Assembly: GCA_902581405.1 (NCBI GenBank)
Contig: CACHOJ010000005.1
Coordinates: forward strand, 1-64,000
Origin: an uncultured Pelagibacteraceae bacterium
GTDB lineage: Bacteria > Pseudomonadota > Alphaproteobacteria > Pelagibacterales > Pelagibacteraceae
Length of the DNA stretch: 64,000 nt
Direction: 5' to 3'
Part shown: positions 20,062 to 29,699 of the stretch, in pieces
Numbering within the stretch: the first letter of the stretch is position 1
How the letters are laid out: every line of letters begins with the position of its first letter
The notes under the pieces: model-generated
The model's input: the letters and a program-made list of their open reading frames with translations, nothing else
Database searches by the model: none
What the model was told of the DNA's origin: nothing
Program-made: the position numbers and the translations under genes

Positions 20062-21212
20062 TATCTTCTGAATCTTAAATTACTTCTATTTAGATCACTA
20101 ATTTTTGTGCAACCCATGAGTTTCATGTCACGTTGCAGCTCTGTTTTGTATTGATTTAAGGCTCTTTCAACACCAGCTTGGCCTGCAGCAGCTAGTGCAT
20201 ATAAATAAAGCCTACCACCTGAACATGCTTTAGCACCTAGTGACAATGCTTTCAGCATATGAGTACCTCTGTGAATTCCTCCTTCACATATAACATCAAG
20301 TTTATCTCCAACAGCATCAACTATTTCTGCTAATTGATCAAACGGAGATCTGGATCCATCAAGTTGTCTTCCACCATGATTGGAAACCATTATACCAGTA
20401 CATCCAATATCCACAGCTCTTTTTGCATCTTCTACGCTCATTATACCTTTAAGAGCAAAATGACCTCCCCATTTAGAACAAAGATTTTCAGCATCTTTCC
20501 AGTTCATAGATTGATCTAGCATGGTAGAAAAATAACTTCCAATCGAAGAGTTAGTACTGGTACCTTCTTTAACAAAATCTTGAAGATGAGGTAATTCAAA
20601 CTTACCTTTTGTTAAATAGTTTATTCCCCACATAGGCTTTATGGCAAAGCTAAATAGACTTGATAAAGTTAATTTTGGAGGCGATGTAAAGCCAGTTCTT
20701 AAATCTCTCTCCCTATTTCCACCAGTAATAGTATCTACTGTTAATGCCATTACATCAAACTTTGCTGCTTTAGCCCTCTCTAGACAAGAGTCATTAAGAC
20801 CTCTGTCTTTATGAAAGTAAAATTGAAACATTTTAGGTGTATCAATCATAGATGATATTTCTTCAACACTTACAGTTGCTAAAGCTGAAACACCAAACAT
20901 TGTATTAAATTTTTTTGCTGCTTTTCCTACAGCTCTTTCTCCATCATAATGGAAAAGTCTTTGTAAGGCTGTAGGCGCTAGATAAAAAGGTAGGTCCAAT
21001 TTTTTTCCAAATATTGTTGTTGAAAGATCAACACTTTCTACTCCTCTTAAAACATTTGGAACTAAATCAACATCATCAAAAGCACTTGTATTCCTAGCAT
21101 ATGTTATCTCATCGTCTGCAGCACCATCTATGTAATGGAAAATTGGAGAAGGTAATTTTTTCTTAGCTAATTTTCTAAAATCACTAAAATTGTGACAATC
21201 TTTTAAATTCAT
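20061..21212 (-). CDS. FMN-dependent L-2-hydroxyacid dehydrogenase (LldD family), copy 2
   Basis: VSNHGGRQLDGSRSPFD, CEGGIHRGTHMLKALSLGA; tandem paralog of the neighbouring gene, both 383 aa. Confidence 0.92.
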   Translation of the reverse strand: MNLKDCHNFSDFRKLAKKKLPSPIFHYIDGAADDEITYARNTSAFDDVDLVPNVLRGVESVDLSTTIFGKKLDLPFYLAPTALQRLFHYDGERAVGKAAKKFNTMFGVSALATVSVEEISSMIDTPKMFQFYFHKDRGLNDSCLERAKAAKFDVMALTVDTITGGNRERDLRTGFTSPPKLTLSSLFSFAIKPMWGINYLTKGKFELPHLQDFVKEGTSTNSSIGSYFSTMLDQSMNWKDAENLCSKWGGHFALKGIMSVEDAKRAVDIGCTGIMVSNHGGRQLDGSRSPFDQLAEIVDAVGDKLDVICEGGIHRGTHMLKALSLGAKACSGGRLYLYALAAAGQAGVERALNQYKTELQRDMKLMGCTKISDLNRSNLRFRR

Positions 21213-21221
21213 ATCTTTAGA

Positions 21222-21722
21222 TTAAAATTTTTTTATATAATTAAACATATAACTATTTGCCCCAGGATTCTTATCTCCAAGACTAGCATTAGATATATGA
21301 TTATATGAGACAGCTATTTCGCTATTATTTGAAAATTCATAAGATATTTGAATTTCAGTTTTAAACTCAATAACATGACCTAAATCTTTACCATCACCTT
21401 CAGAGTATAATCCAGGTGTAAAACTTGGGGTAAATTTTAGTGGTCCCTCATTGTAAATCTGAAACCCTGTATAAATATACGCAGCATTATCAGCTGTAAC
21501 CATTAAACCCGTTACTGGTTGAAGTGTTCCTAAAAAACTCTCTTTATTTTTTCCAGTATTGATATGTTGTATACCAAATAAGGTAGCTTTTTTTCCATCA
21601 TCACTAAAATCAAAAGTTCCAGTATAAAAACTCCAATTTTCATTAGAATTATGTCCATCTGCTTTCGCTAGATTAAATACTAGTAAAAAATAAATTAAAA
21701 ATATTTTTAAAATGATTTTCAT
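21222..21722 (-). CDS. PagL-like lipid A 3-O-deacylase (acyloxyacyl hydrolase family)
   Basis: Signal peptide; C-terminal SYNHISNASLGDKNPGANSYMFNYIKKF resembles the PagL HxSNA...NPGxN motif and terminal beta strand. Confidence 0.75.
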   Translation of the reverse strand: MKIILKIFLIYFLLVFNLAKADGHNSNENWSFYTGTFDFSDDGKKATLFGIQHINTGKNKESFLGTLQPVTGLMVTADNAAYIYTGFQIYNEGPLKFTPSFTPGLYSEGDGKDLGHVIEFKTEIQISYEFSNNSEIAVSYNHISNASLGDKNPGANSYMFNYIKKF

Positions 21723-21734
21723 AAATAATTGTAT

Positions 21735-22100
21735 CTACTTTATAGATACTTTTCTGAGAATTAGAATACCGCCAAAAACAAACAAAATCAAAGGTAATAC
21801 CCACAGTAAAATTGTATTTTTATTAATTTCTGGATCATAAACTATCCATTCGCCATATTTAGCTTTAAGATATTCATAGATTTGTTCATCATTTTTACCT
21901 TCATCAATTTTATTTTGTATTAGAATTTTCATACTTAATGCAAAATCCGATTGAGAGTCATAAACTGATTGTCCTTGGCAAATTAAGCATCTTAGATTTT
22001 TCGAAATTTTATCAACTTCTTGGGAAGTCTCAGCTAAAGAATAATTTTGAAAGAATAATAAAATAATTAGTAATCTAAATAAAATTTTCATCATTTTCAT
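21735..22100 (-). CDS. ccmH: Cytochrome c maturation protein CcmH
   Basis: LRCLICQGQSVYDSQSDFA with CxxC, C-terminal TM. Confidence 0.94.
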   Translation of the reverse strand: MKMMKILFRLLIILLFFQNYSLAETSQEVDKISKNLRCLICQGQSVYDSQSDFALSMKILIQNKIDEGKNDEQIYEYLKAKYGEWIVYDPEINKNTILLWVLPLILFVFGGILILRKVSIK

Positions 22101-22621
22101 TGAACTATATTAATAATTTTTGCAAATGCGTTATCATCTAAAGGACCAATAAATTTTTGAATAATCAATTTAGATTTATTATCAATCAAATAAGTTTCAG
22201 GTACGCCAAACGCACCAAATTCAATTGCATTAATCCCTTTGGGATCAGTAATTATATTTGTGTAGGGATTTCCAAGTTCACTAAGAAATTGTTTAGCGTT
22301 TTTTTCATCGTCTTTATAATTAATACCTATAATACTTAATTTGTCTAAAGAATTTAAATTTAATAAATATGCATGCTCATCACGACAAGGTAAACACCAG
22401 GAAGCCCATATATTAATTAAAGACATACCCTCATTATTTAGTAGTTCATTTATAAAAACTTCTTCTTCAGAAAAAAGATATTTTGCTTTAAAATTGAAAT
22501 CAACATTGCTCTCTTTAATTTCTGGAGAATAAATATTTGATTTGTCTAACCCCTTTAAGAGTATGAAAAAAGAAAACAGTGTAATTAAAACTATACTGAT
22601 TAATTTTATGTTTTTAGACAT
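22097..22621 (-). CDS. ccmG: Thiol:disulfide interchange protein CcmG/DsbE
   Basis: NIWASWCLPCRDEHAYL thioredoxin motif, GVPETYLID. Confidence 0.93.
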   Translation of the reverse strand: MSKNIKLISIVLITLFSFFILLKGLDKSNIYSPEIKESNVDFNFKAKYLFSEEEVFINELLNNEGMSLINIWASWCLPCRDEHAYLLNLNSLDKLSIIGINYKDDEKNAKQFLSELGNPYTNIITDPKGINAIEFGAFGVPETYLIDNKSKLIIQKFIGPLDDNAFAKIINIVQ

Positions 22622-24485
22622 TTTTTTTCTTTAAACTTAATATCCCACCCAATGAAATTAATAATACTGAAATCCAAATCCAAATCATAAATGGTTTAAT
22701 TTGATATCGCACATTATAAAAACCATCGTTTTTAATTATATTAAATACTAAAAAATTATCTGCAAAAATTGTAGTGGAAATATCAGCTTCACTGGTAATG
22801 GTTTCAGGTTGGTCATAAATTCTAATTTCAGGTTTTAAACTTAATGAATTATTTTTATCAACAATGTTAAATTCGCCAATTAATGTTTGATAATTTTGTT
22901 TTTTAATTACTTCAATATTTTGAAATTGAATTATTTTATCTAAAAATTTTATTTCATCTCCAACTCTCATGTTTGATGAATGTTCTTTGGCTAACACACC
23001 ATTTAATAAAATACTTAAAATTAACAGACTGAAACCAAAATGAGAGATTTTTTGAGATATATTAATATTTTTTCCAAAAAAATCTCTAATTGTCACAAAA
23101 AATAAAAATAAACTGAAAATAAATAGAGGAAGAGATAAAAGATAAGAAACGCCAAATTTATTTACAAAAATATAAGAAATTACAATTGATATTATAAAAA
23201 TAAAGATATCTTTTAAATTAATCTTTTCCATCTTATCTTTTATCCATTTAATATTGGGTCCGATTGCCATAAAAAATAAAAATGGAATTAAGAATGGGAT
23301 AATTAATTTATGGTAAAAAGGTGGTCCGATCGAAATTTTTTCGTTGTTAATTACCTCTAAAAAAATTGGATAAACTGTACCAATCAAAACTACTGATAAA
23401 AAAAACATCATGAATAAATTATTAATTAACACAGCAGTTTCTTTACTTATTAAAAAAGTTTTGGTTGAGCTGACTGTAATCTTTTTTTGATAAAAAAAAT
23501 AAATAAATATAGAGATAAAAATTAATACAAATAAAAAACACAAAATAAACACTCCACGTGATGGATCGTTTGCAAAAGTATGAATTGAATTTAAAATTCC
23601 AGATCTAACTAAAAAAGTTCCACTCATACTTAATGAGAAAGTTGTAATTGATAAAATTATTGTCCATGATTGAAATGTTCCTCGTTTCTCTAAAGTAAAA
23701 ACTGTGTGTAATAATGCTGTCAGGCAAAGCCAAGGCATTAGTGATACATTTTCAACAGGGTCCCAGAACCAAAAACCTCCCCATCCTAATTCGTAATACG
23801 CCCATATAGATCCTAAGAGAATACCAATAGATAAAAATACCCACGAAATTAAAACCCATCTTTTAATGTGACTTGCCCAAGATTTATTAATAGAGCCAGA
23901 GATAATTGCACCTAAAGCGGATGAGAATATAATAGAGGTTCCAACATAACCTAAATATAAAATGGGAGGATGAATTGCTAAAGCAGGATCTTGGAGTATT
24001 GGATTTAATCCTGTTCCTTCAGAGGGAATTGGAAATATATTCGCAAAAGGATTGGATGTGAAAAGTATAAATAGAAGAAAACCTAAAATTATAATTTCCT
24101 GGAAAAATAATGTAAGAGTTCTGTATCTTTGAGAAAGATTTTTTGAGTCTATTGTAAACAAAAATAAAAAAATTGTTAACACTAATAACCATAAAAGCAA
24201 ACTTCCCTCATGATTACCCCATGTCCCAGAAACTTTATAGAATAGGGGTTTTGTAGTATGAGAGTTATTGTAAACAGTCTCGTTACTAAAGTCTGATGTT
24301 ACAAAAGCATAAATTAAAGTTAGAAAACTAATTATAACCATTAAAGATTGTACGGATATTAACGAAAAAATATTGCCACTCAAAACATTAGAAGAATTCC
24401 TAAACGATAATGAGGTTTTTATAATTATAAAAATCGAAATTAATAAAGCTATATATAAAGAGTAATTCCCTAGTTGATTGACCAT
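22614..24485 (-). CDS. ccmF: Heme lyase CcmF
   Basis: GTWGNHEGSLLLW, WAYYELGWGGFWFWDPVENVSLMPWL. Confidence 0.96.
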   Translation of the reverse strand: MVNQLGNYSLYIALLISIFIIIKTSLSFRNSSNVLSGNIFSLISVQSLMVIISFLTLIYAFVTSDFSNETVYNNSHTTKPLFYKVSGTWGNHEGSLLLWLLVLTIFLFLFTIDSKNLSQRYRTLTLFFQEIIILGFLLFILFTSNPFANIFPIPSEGTGLNPILQDPALAIHPPILYLGYVGTSIIFSSALGAIISGSINKSWASHIKRWVLISWVFLSIGILLGSIWAYYELGWGGFWFWDPVENVSLMPWLCLTALLHTVFTLEKRGTFQSWTIILSITTFSLSMSGTFLVRSGILNSIHTFANDPSRGVFILCFLFVLIFISIFIYFFYQKKITVSSTKTFLISKETAVLINNLFMMFFLSVVLIGTVYPIFLEVINNEKISIGPPFYHKLIIPFLIPFLFFMAIGPNIKWIKDKMEKINLKDIFIFIISIVISYIFVNKFGVSYLLSLPLFIFSLFLFFVTIRDFFGKNINISQKISHFGFSLLILSILLNGVLAKEHSSNMRVGDEIKFLDKIIQFQNIEVIKKQNYQTLIGEFNIVDKNNSLSLKPEIRIYDQPETITSEADISTTIFADNFLVFNIIKNDGFYNVRYQIKPFMIWIWISVLLISLGGILSLKKKNV

Positions 24486-24486
24486 T

Positions 24487-24906
24487 CTAATTTTCTTTTA
24501 AAGATTCTGCTACCTCTGGGGGCATATAGTTTTCATCATGCTTTGCCAAAATTTTCACCGCCTTAAAATAATTTCTGTCTTGAAGAAATCCCTCAGCGAC
24601 AACTCCTTTTTCTTCCTCAAACAAATTTGGTATTGAGCCTTTATAATTTACTATAAGCTCGTTTTTAAAATCAGTTATTACAAAATTTACTTCAGATTGA
24701 TTAATATTGATTGAATTTTTTTTTACCATTCCACCAACTCTAATTTTTTTTTTTGTGACTTCAGAAAGTACTTTAATTTCTGTTGGTGATTTAAAATAAA
24801 CTACATTTTCTTCCAGCGATTTTATAATTAAAAAAGAAACTAGAACTAAAGAAATAAATATTGATAATATAAAAACAGCTCTTAATTTTACTTTTTTACC
24901 ATACAT
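24487..24906 (-). CDS. ccmE: Cytochrome c maturation chaperone CcmE
   Basis: [42 protein letters not shown] (heme-binding His). Confidence 0.94.
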   Translation of the reverse strand: MYGKKVKLRAVFILSIFISLVLVSFLIIKSLEENVVYFKSPTEIKVLSEVTKKKIRVGGMVKKNSININQSEVNFVITDFKNELIVNYKGSIPNLFEEEKGVVAEGFLQDRNYFKAVKILAKHDENYMPPEVAESLKEN

Positions 24907-24918
24907 GAAAATAAGTAA

Positions 24919-25152
24919 TTAAATCTTAGAAACTGATGAAGTAGCTAAAATTTCTTTGAAAGTTTCTTGTTTTTTTGCTTTTTCAACTTTCTCTGTATCT
25001 AAACTTTCAAATTTTGCTTCAAATTTTTTCTGCTCTTTAATTAACTGAAGCTTAATAACTGAATGTAAAATCCAAAAACAAGATAAAGTAAACATAAAAG
25101 AAGACCATACGTATAAGCCGTACCCATTCATGTATAAAACGTCTTGAATCAT
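24919..25152 (-). CDS. ccmD: Heme exporter protein CcmD
   Basis: Small single-TM protein MNGYGLYVWSSFMFTLSCFW in the ccm operon. Confidence 0.85.
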   Translation of the reverse strand: MIQDVLYMNGYGLYVWSSFMFTLSCFWILHSVIKLQLIKEQKKFEAKFESLDTEKVEKAKKQETFKEILATSSVSKI

Positions 25153-25856
25153 AATCTATCTAATCCTTTATTCTTAATTTTTATCAGTTCTGTATTATAT
25201 TTCATCAAAAATATCAAAAGTGAAAAAAGTGCAAATGCCGCAGTCATTATTCCCAAAGGTAGCAGCATTGATGAATGAATTGAGGTTTCTTTAAGCAGAT
25301 TTATCGAAGCTGGTTGGTGAAGAGTAGACCACCAATCTACAGAAAATTTGATAATTGGAACATTAATTACTCCAAATATAGCGATATAGGAACTTAATTT
25401 TACAGCTTTATCCTCTGTTCCTACAATTCTCCAAGATAAAATAAACATTAAATAAAATATTGCTAATAATAACATGGAAGTAATTCTTGCATCCCATGCC
25501 CACCAAGTTCCCCAGGTGGGTTTGCCCCATATTGATCCAGTTACTAGAGCAATTATATTAAAAACAAATCCTGATGGAGCTAAACTTTTAGTAATTAGCG
25601 AAAAATCTTTATTTTTAAAAATAATAATACCGAATGACAAAACTGATATTAATGAAAAAATTCCTAGTGAGATCCAAGCAGCAGGAACATGTACATACAT
25701 AATTCTAACAGAGTCACTTTGTTTATAATCCTCTGGTGAAAGGATTAAAGCTTCAACAAGTCCAAGGATTAAGATTAAAATAAATACGATGAAAACAAAT
25801 TTTTGAGATTTATTGATAATCTGAATTAGGTTTTTTGGTTTAATATAATTTAACAT
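25149..25856 (-). CDS. ccmC: Heme exporter protein CcmC
   Basis: IMYVHVPAAWISLG, KPTWGTWWAWDARITS, WWSTLHQPASI. Confidence 0.95.
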   Translation of the reverse strand: MLNYIKPKNLIQIINKSQKFVFIVFILILILGLVEALILSPEDYKQSDSVRIMYVHVPAAWISLGIFSLISVLSFGIIIFKNKDFSLITKSLAPSGFVFNIIALVTGSIWGKPTWGTWWAWDARITSMLLLAIFYLMFILSWRIVGTEDKAVKLSSYIAIFGVINVPIIKFSVDWWSTLHQPASINLLKETSIHSSMLLPLGIMTAAFALFSLLIFLMKYNTELIKIKNKGLDRL

Positions 25857-26042
25857 TTTTTTAGTTATCTATATCAAATTAAAAAATTTTGAAAATTTTT
25901 ATGCTGAGTTATTCTGACCAAGAACACAGAGGGAGATAAATAAATGGATAAATTAAGCATCCTTGGTCAAAATATTTAAATATCCTAACCCTCATGTATG
26001 TCGAAGATTTGCACGAAATGTGTTTAAATGATGTAATTTTGT

Positions 26043-26363
26043 CTAGTTAGAGGGCTTGAAATAACTAGAGCCTCTTTTTCCTGAAAATATTTCATTTATT
26101 AATGGGTGTTTAATGGGCTCATCAGAGTCGTCTACTAATAGATTTTGCTCAGAAACATATGCTTCGTATGTTATTTCATCATTCTCAGCCAACAAATGAT
26201 AGAAAGGTTGATCTTTTCTAGGTCTAACGTTTTTTGGTATAGATTGATACCACTCCTCTGAGTTATTAAACTCAAAATCTACATCATAAATTACACCTCT
26301 GAAGTCAAAGTGCTTATGTTTTACAACGTCTCCAATTGAAAATTTTCCTTTTTGAATAGTCAC
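26043..26363 (-). CDS. hspQ: Heat shock protein HspQ
   Basis: FSIGDVVKHKHFDFRGVIYDVDFEF...QPFYHLLAEND...AYVSEQNL. Confidence 0.9.
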   Translation of the reverse strand: MTIQKGKFSIGDVVKHKHFDFRGVIYDVDFEFNNSEEWYQSIPKNVRPRKDQPFYHLLAENDEITYEAYVSEQNLLVDDSDEPIKHPLINEIFSGKRGSSYFKPSN

Positions 26364-26407
26364 ATAATAAATATGGATATTTAAAAATAAAAATCAATAA
26401 AAAAAAT

Positions 26408-26992
26408 ATGATTGTTTTATTATTCTGCTATTATGTAGCAGTGAATAAATCTGTTTTAAAATTTGTTACTGATTTAGGGCCTTTGGTAATATTTTTTTAT
26501 TTTTATTACAATAATGACAAAAACTTAATTGTTGCAATACCTCCACTTATAGTTGCAACTATTATAGCAGTTTTGATTATGTGGATTGTTGAAAAAACAA
26601 TTCCAAAAGTACCACTAATTAGTGGAATATTAATTACACTATTTGGTGGTTTAACAATTTATTTTGATGATCCTATATTTATCTACATGAAACCAACAAT
26701 AATAAATATTTTGTTTGGTCTTGCATTAATGTTCGGAAAATACTTCACCAACGAACCAGTTTTAAAAAAATTACTAGGGAAATCTATGCCGTTAAGTGAT
26801 GAAGGATGGGAGATTTTAAATAAAAGATGGACATACTTCTTTTTTGGACTAGCAATATTGAATGAAATAATATGGAGAACTCAATCTGAAGAATTCTGGG
26901 TTAACTTTAAAGTATGGGGAATGTTGCCTATAACCTTTATTTTTACTGCATTTCAAATTGGTCTGATAAACAAATATAAATTAAATGAATAG
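26408..26992 (+). CDS. Inner membrane-spanning/septation protein A (YciB/IspZ)
   Basis: LGPLVIFFYFYY, RWTYFFFGLAILNEIIWRTQSEEFWVNFKVWG. Confidence 0.9.
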   Translation: MIVLLFCYYVAVNKSVLKFVTDLGPLVIFFYFYYNNDKNLIVAIPPLIVATIIAVLIMWIVEKTIPKVPLISGILITLFGGLTIYFDDPIFIYMKPTIINILFGLALMFGKYFTNEPVLKKLLGKSMPLSDEGWEILNKRWTYFFFGLAILNEIIWRTQSEEFWVNFKVWGMLPITFIFTAFQIGLINKYKLNE

Positions 26993-27323
26993 AAACTTAA
27001 AGCTAGTAGTAAATAATGTTAATAAAGATGAAAACAAAAAACTTTTTTTTGAAAGAACTGAGTTAAAAATTATATTAGATCTTTATGCAAAAATGGTTTC
27101 CTCAGGAAATTGGAAAGATTATGGTCTTTCTATTTCTGGAAAACAAGTAAGTTTCAGCGTTTTTAAAAATGCAGCTGAAAAAGCAATTTATAAAATTTGT
27201 AAAAATTTTAAACCATCAAACAAAAATCTAAAATATTTAATTACAGATACTAATGGTAAAATTTTAAAAAATTCTTACGATTTAAAAATACTCTTAAATA
27301 AAGTTGATTGGAAAAAAATTTAG
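26985..27323 (+). CDS. DUF2794-family protein
   Basis: FFERTELKIILDLYAKMVSSGNWKDYGLSI...VSFSVFKNAAEKAIYKICK. Confidence 0.8.
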   Translation: MNRNLKLVVNNVNKDENKKLFFERTELKIILDLYAKMVSSGNWKDYGLSISGKQVSFSVFKNAAEKAIYKICKNFKPSNKNLKYLITDTNGKILKNSYDLKILLNKVDWKKI

Positions 27324-27326
27324 GTC

Positions 27327-28085
27327 TTATCTTCTTTGACCGAATAATCTTAAAAGCATTATAAAAAGATTTATAAAGTCTAGATATAAAGTTAGGGCAC
27401 CCATTACTGCTTTTTTGCCCATTAACTCACCGCTGTCAGATGCTGCATACATATTTTTAATTTTTTGCGTATCGTATGCAGTTAAACCAACAAATACCAG
27501 AACACCAATTATTGATATTGCAAAATACATCATTGATGATTTTAAGAATATATTGACTATTGATGCAATTATGATCCCGATTAAACCCATCATTAAAAAA
27601 GATCCCATTTTGGTTAAGTCTCTTTTTGTTGTGTAACCATAAATACTCATAGCACCAAAAGTTGCTGAAGAGATAAAGAATACTCTTGTTACACTTAAAC
27701 CTGTGTAAACTAGTAAAATTGACGAAAGTGATAATCCCATTAAAGCTGCAAATACCCAAAAAGTAGTTTGAGCTCTTGATGCACTCATTTTATTTATGCC
27801 AAAGCTCATGTAGAACACAATCCCTAGAGGAGCCAACATAACAATCCATTTTAATCCAGATAAATAAATTGCACTTCCGAATTCAGTTAGTCCAACAATC
27901 GCACCATTTGGGTCTGTTACAACAGACATTTTAAACGATAAAAGTGCAATTATACCAGTTAGCAATACACCGGTTGCCATATAATTATAGACTTTTAACA
28001 TGTAGGCTCTTAGGCCTTCGTCCATAACAACTGTTTGTTTAGCTGTAGTTGCTTTTCTTAGAATATTTTCTTTATTGAATTCCAT
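27327..28085 (-). CDS. Bax inhibitor-1/YccA family membrane protein
   Basis: Seven-TM profile, LTAYDTQKIKNMY, LYLDFINLFIMLLRLFGQRR. Confidence 0.92.
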   Translation of the reverse strand: MEFNKENILRKATTAKQTVVMDEGLRAYMLKVYNYMATGVLLTGIIALLSFKMSVVTDPNGAIVGLTEFGSAIYLSGLKWIVMLAPLGIVFYMSFGINKMSASRAQTTFWVFAALMGLSLSSILLVYTGLSVTRVFFISSATFGAMSIYGYTTKRDLTKMGSFLMMGLIGIIIASIVNIFLKSSMMYFAISIIGVLVFVGLTAYDTQKIKNMYAASDSGELMGKKAVMGALTLYLDFINLFIMLLRLFGQRR

Positions 28086-28155
28086 AATATTTATATAAGT
28101 TTTTTTTTTAAGATTTTCAAGTCGTCAAAATAAATGTAACAAACATTACATATAT

Positions 28156-29196
28156 ATGAGCATGAATTATAAAAAACTAGGAAATACTGACATAAATGTG
28201 AGCACAATCTGTCTTGGGACAATGACTTGGGGTGAACAAAATACCCAAAGTGAGGCATTTGAACAAATGAATTACTCTTTAGATAATGGTGTTAATTTTT
28301 GGGATACAGCTGAACTGTATGCAGTTCCACCAAAAGCTGAAACATATGGTCATACAGAAACTATTATTGGAAATTGGTTTGAGGAAACAAAAAAAAGAAA
28401 AGATATAATACTAGCATCCAAAGTGGGTGGCCCTAGCAGAAAATATATTAGAAATGGAGAAAATAGTTTTACTGGAAAAAACTTAGAGGATGCTCTTCAC
28501 GGAAGTCTAAAAAGATTAAAAACCGATTATATTGATCTTTATCAATTACATTGGCCTGAAAGAAACGTAAATAATTTTGGTAAATTGGGTTACGAGCACA
28601 AAGAAAATGACTGGAATAAATTTGAAGATGTTTTGGAGAACTTAAAAAAATTTATTGAACAAGGCAAAATTAGATATGTTGGTTTATCAAATGAAACTCC
28701 ATGGGGGGTGATGAATTATCTTCAACTTGCAAAAGATAAAAGCCTTCCAAGAATGATGGCAATTCAAAACCCATACAGTCTCCTAAATAGATCTTATGAA
28801 GTAGGGCTAGCTGAAGTATCAATAAGAGAGAACATCGGATGTTTAGCTTATTCACCACTTGCAAGTGGTTATCTAAGTGGGAAATATAGAAATAAACAGT
28901 TTCCTAAAGGTTCAAGAATGGAGAGAGATTATGATTTTTGGACAAGATATAGAAAGCCAAATATGGAAAATGCAGTTGAAGATTATTACAAAATTAGTCA
29001 GAAATATGATCTAGATATAAGTCAAATGTCCATAAAATTCTGTGAAGTCCAAGACTTTATGACGAGTGTGATAATCGGAGCAACAACTATGGAGCAGTTG
29101 AAAACTAACGTAGAAAGTGTAAAAGTGAATCTTGATAGTGAAGTAATTAAAGAAATAAATAATGTACAAAAAAAATATCCTAATCCATGTCCATAA
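28156..29196 (+). CDS. Aldo/keto reductase (Tas-like)
   Basis: LGTMTWGEQNTQSEAFEQMNYSLDNGVNFWDTAELY, IDLYQLHWPERN. Confidence 0.92.
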   Translation: MSMNYKKLGNTDINVSTICLGTMTWGEQNTQSEAFEQMNYSLDNGVNFWDTAELYAVPPKAETYGHTETIIGNWFEETKKRKDIILASKVGGPSRKYIRNGENSFTGKNLEDALHGSLKRLKTDYIDLYQLHWPERNVNNFGKLGYEHKENDWNKFEDVLENLKKFIEQGKIRYVGLSNETPWGVMNYLQLAKDKSLPRMMAIQNPYSLLNRSYEVGLAEVSIRENIGCLAYSPLASGYLSGKYRNKQFPKGSRMERDYDFWTRYRKPNMENAVEDYYKISQKYDLDISQMSIKFCEVQDFMTSVIIGATTMEQLKTNVESVKVNLDSEVIKEINNVQKKYPNPCP

Positions 29197-29699
29197 TTAA
29201 AAAATTATTTTTAAAAACACTTATATTAGCAGTATTTGTAATCTCATCTGTCCAATCAGAAGACTTAACAAAGTTAGGTACTTTTAAAGATTGGAATGCT
29301 GTTGCAGTTTTTAATGAAACTGGAAAAATCTGTTTTGCTTATTCGATACCAGTAAGCCAGTCTCCTAAGGCAAGCAACAGAGAAGCAAGATTATTTGTAT
29401 CCTTTAGACCTGAGGATAAGATTTCAGATGAAGTGAGCATAACTTCTGGTTATGACTTTAATGTTCAAAATGCAATATTAGCTACATCTGGAAAATCAAA
29501 ATTTGAGTTTGACTTACCACAAAATAAATTTGCATGGATTTCAAGTGGAAAAACAGAGCAAAAAATTATTAAAAGAATGAAAAAGGCCTCAAGGCTGATG
29601 ATAACAGCCTACAAACAAAGTGGCACAAGAACTACAGATGACTATTCATTGATGGGTTTTACCAAAGCTTATAACGCTGCAAAAAAAAGCTGCACTTAA
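29187..29699 (+). CDS. Exported protein, invasion-associated locus B (IalB)-like
   Basis: Signal peptide; WNAVAVFNETGKICFAYSIP...ARLFVSFRPEDK...VSITSGY pattern. Confidence 0.65.
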   Translation: MSIIKKLFLKTLILAVFVISSVQSEDLTKLGTFKDWNAVAVFNETGKICFAYSIPVSQSPKASNREARLFVSFRPEDKISDEVSITSGYDFNVQNAILATSGKSKFEFDLPQNKFAWISSGKTEQKIIKRMKKASRLMITAYKQSGTRTTDDYSLMGFTKAYNAAKKSCT

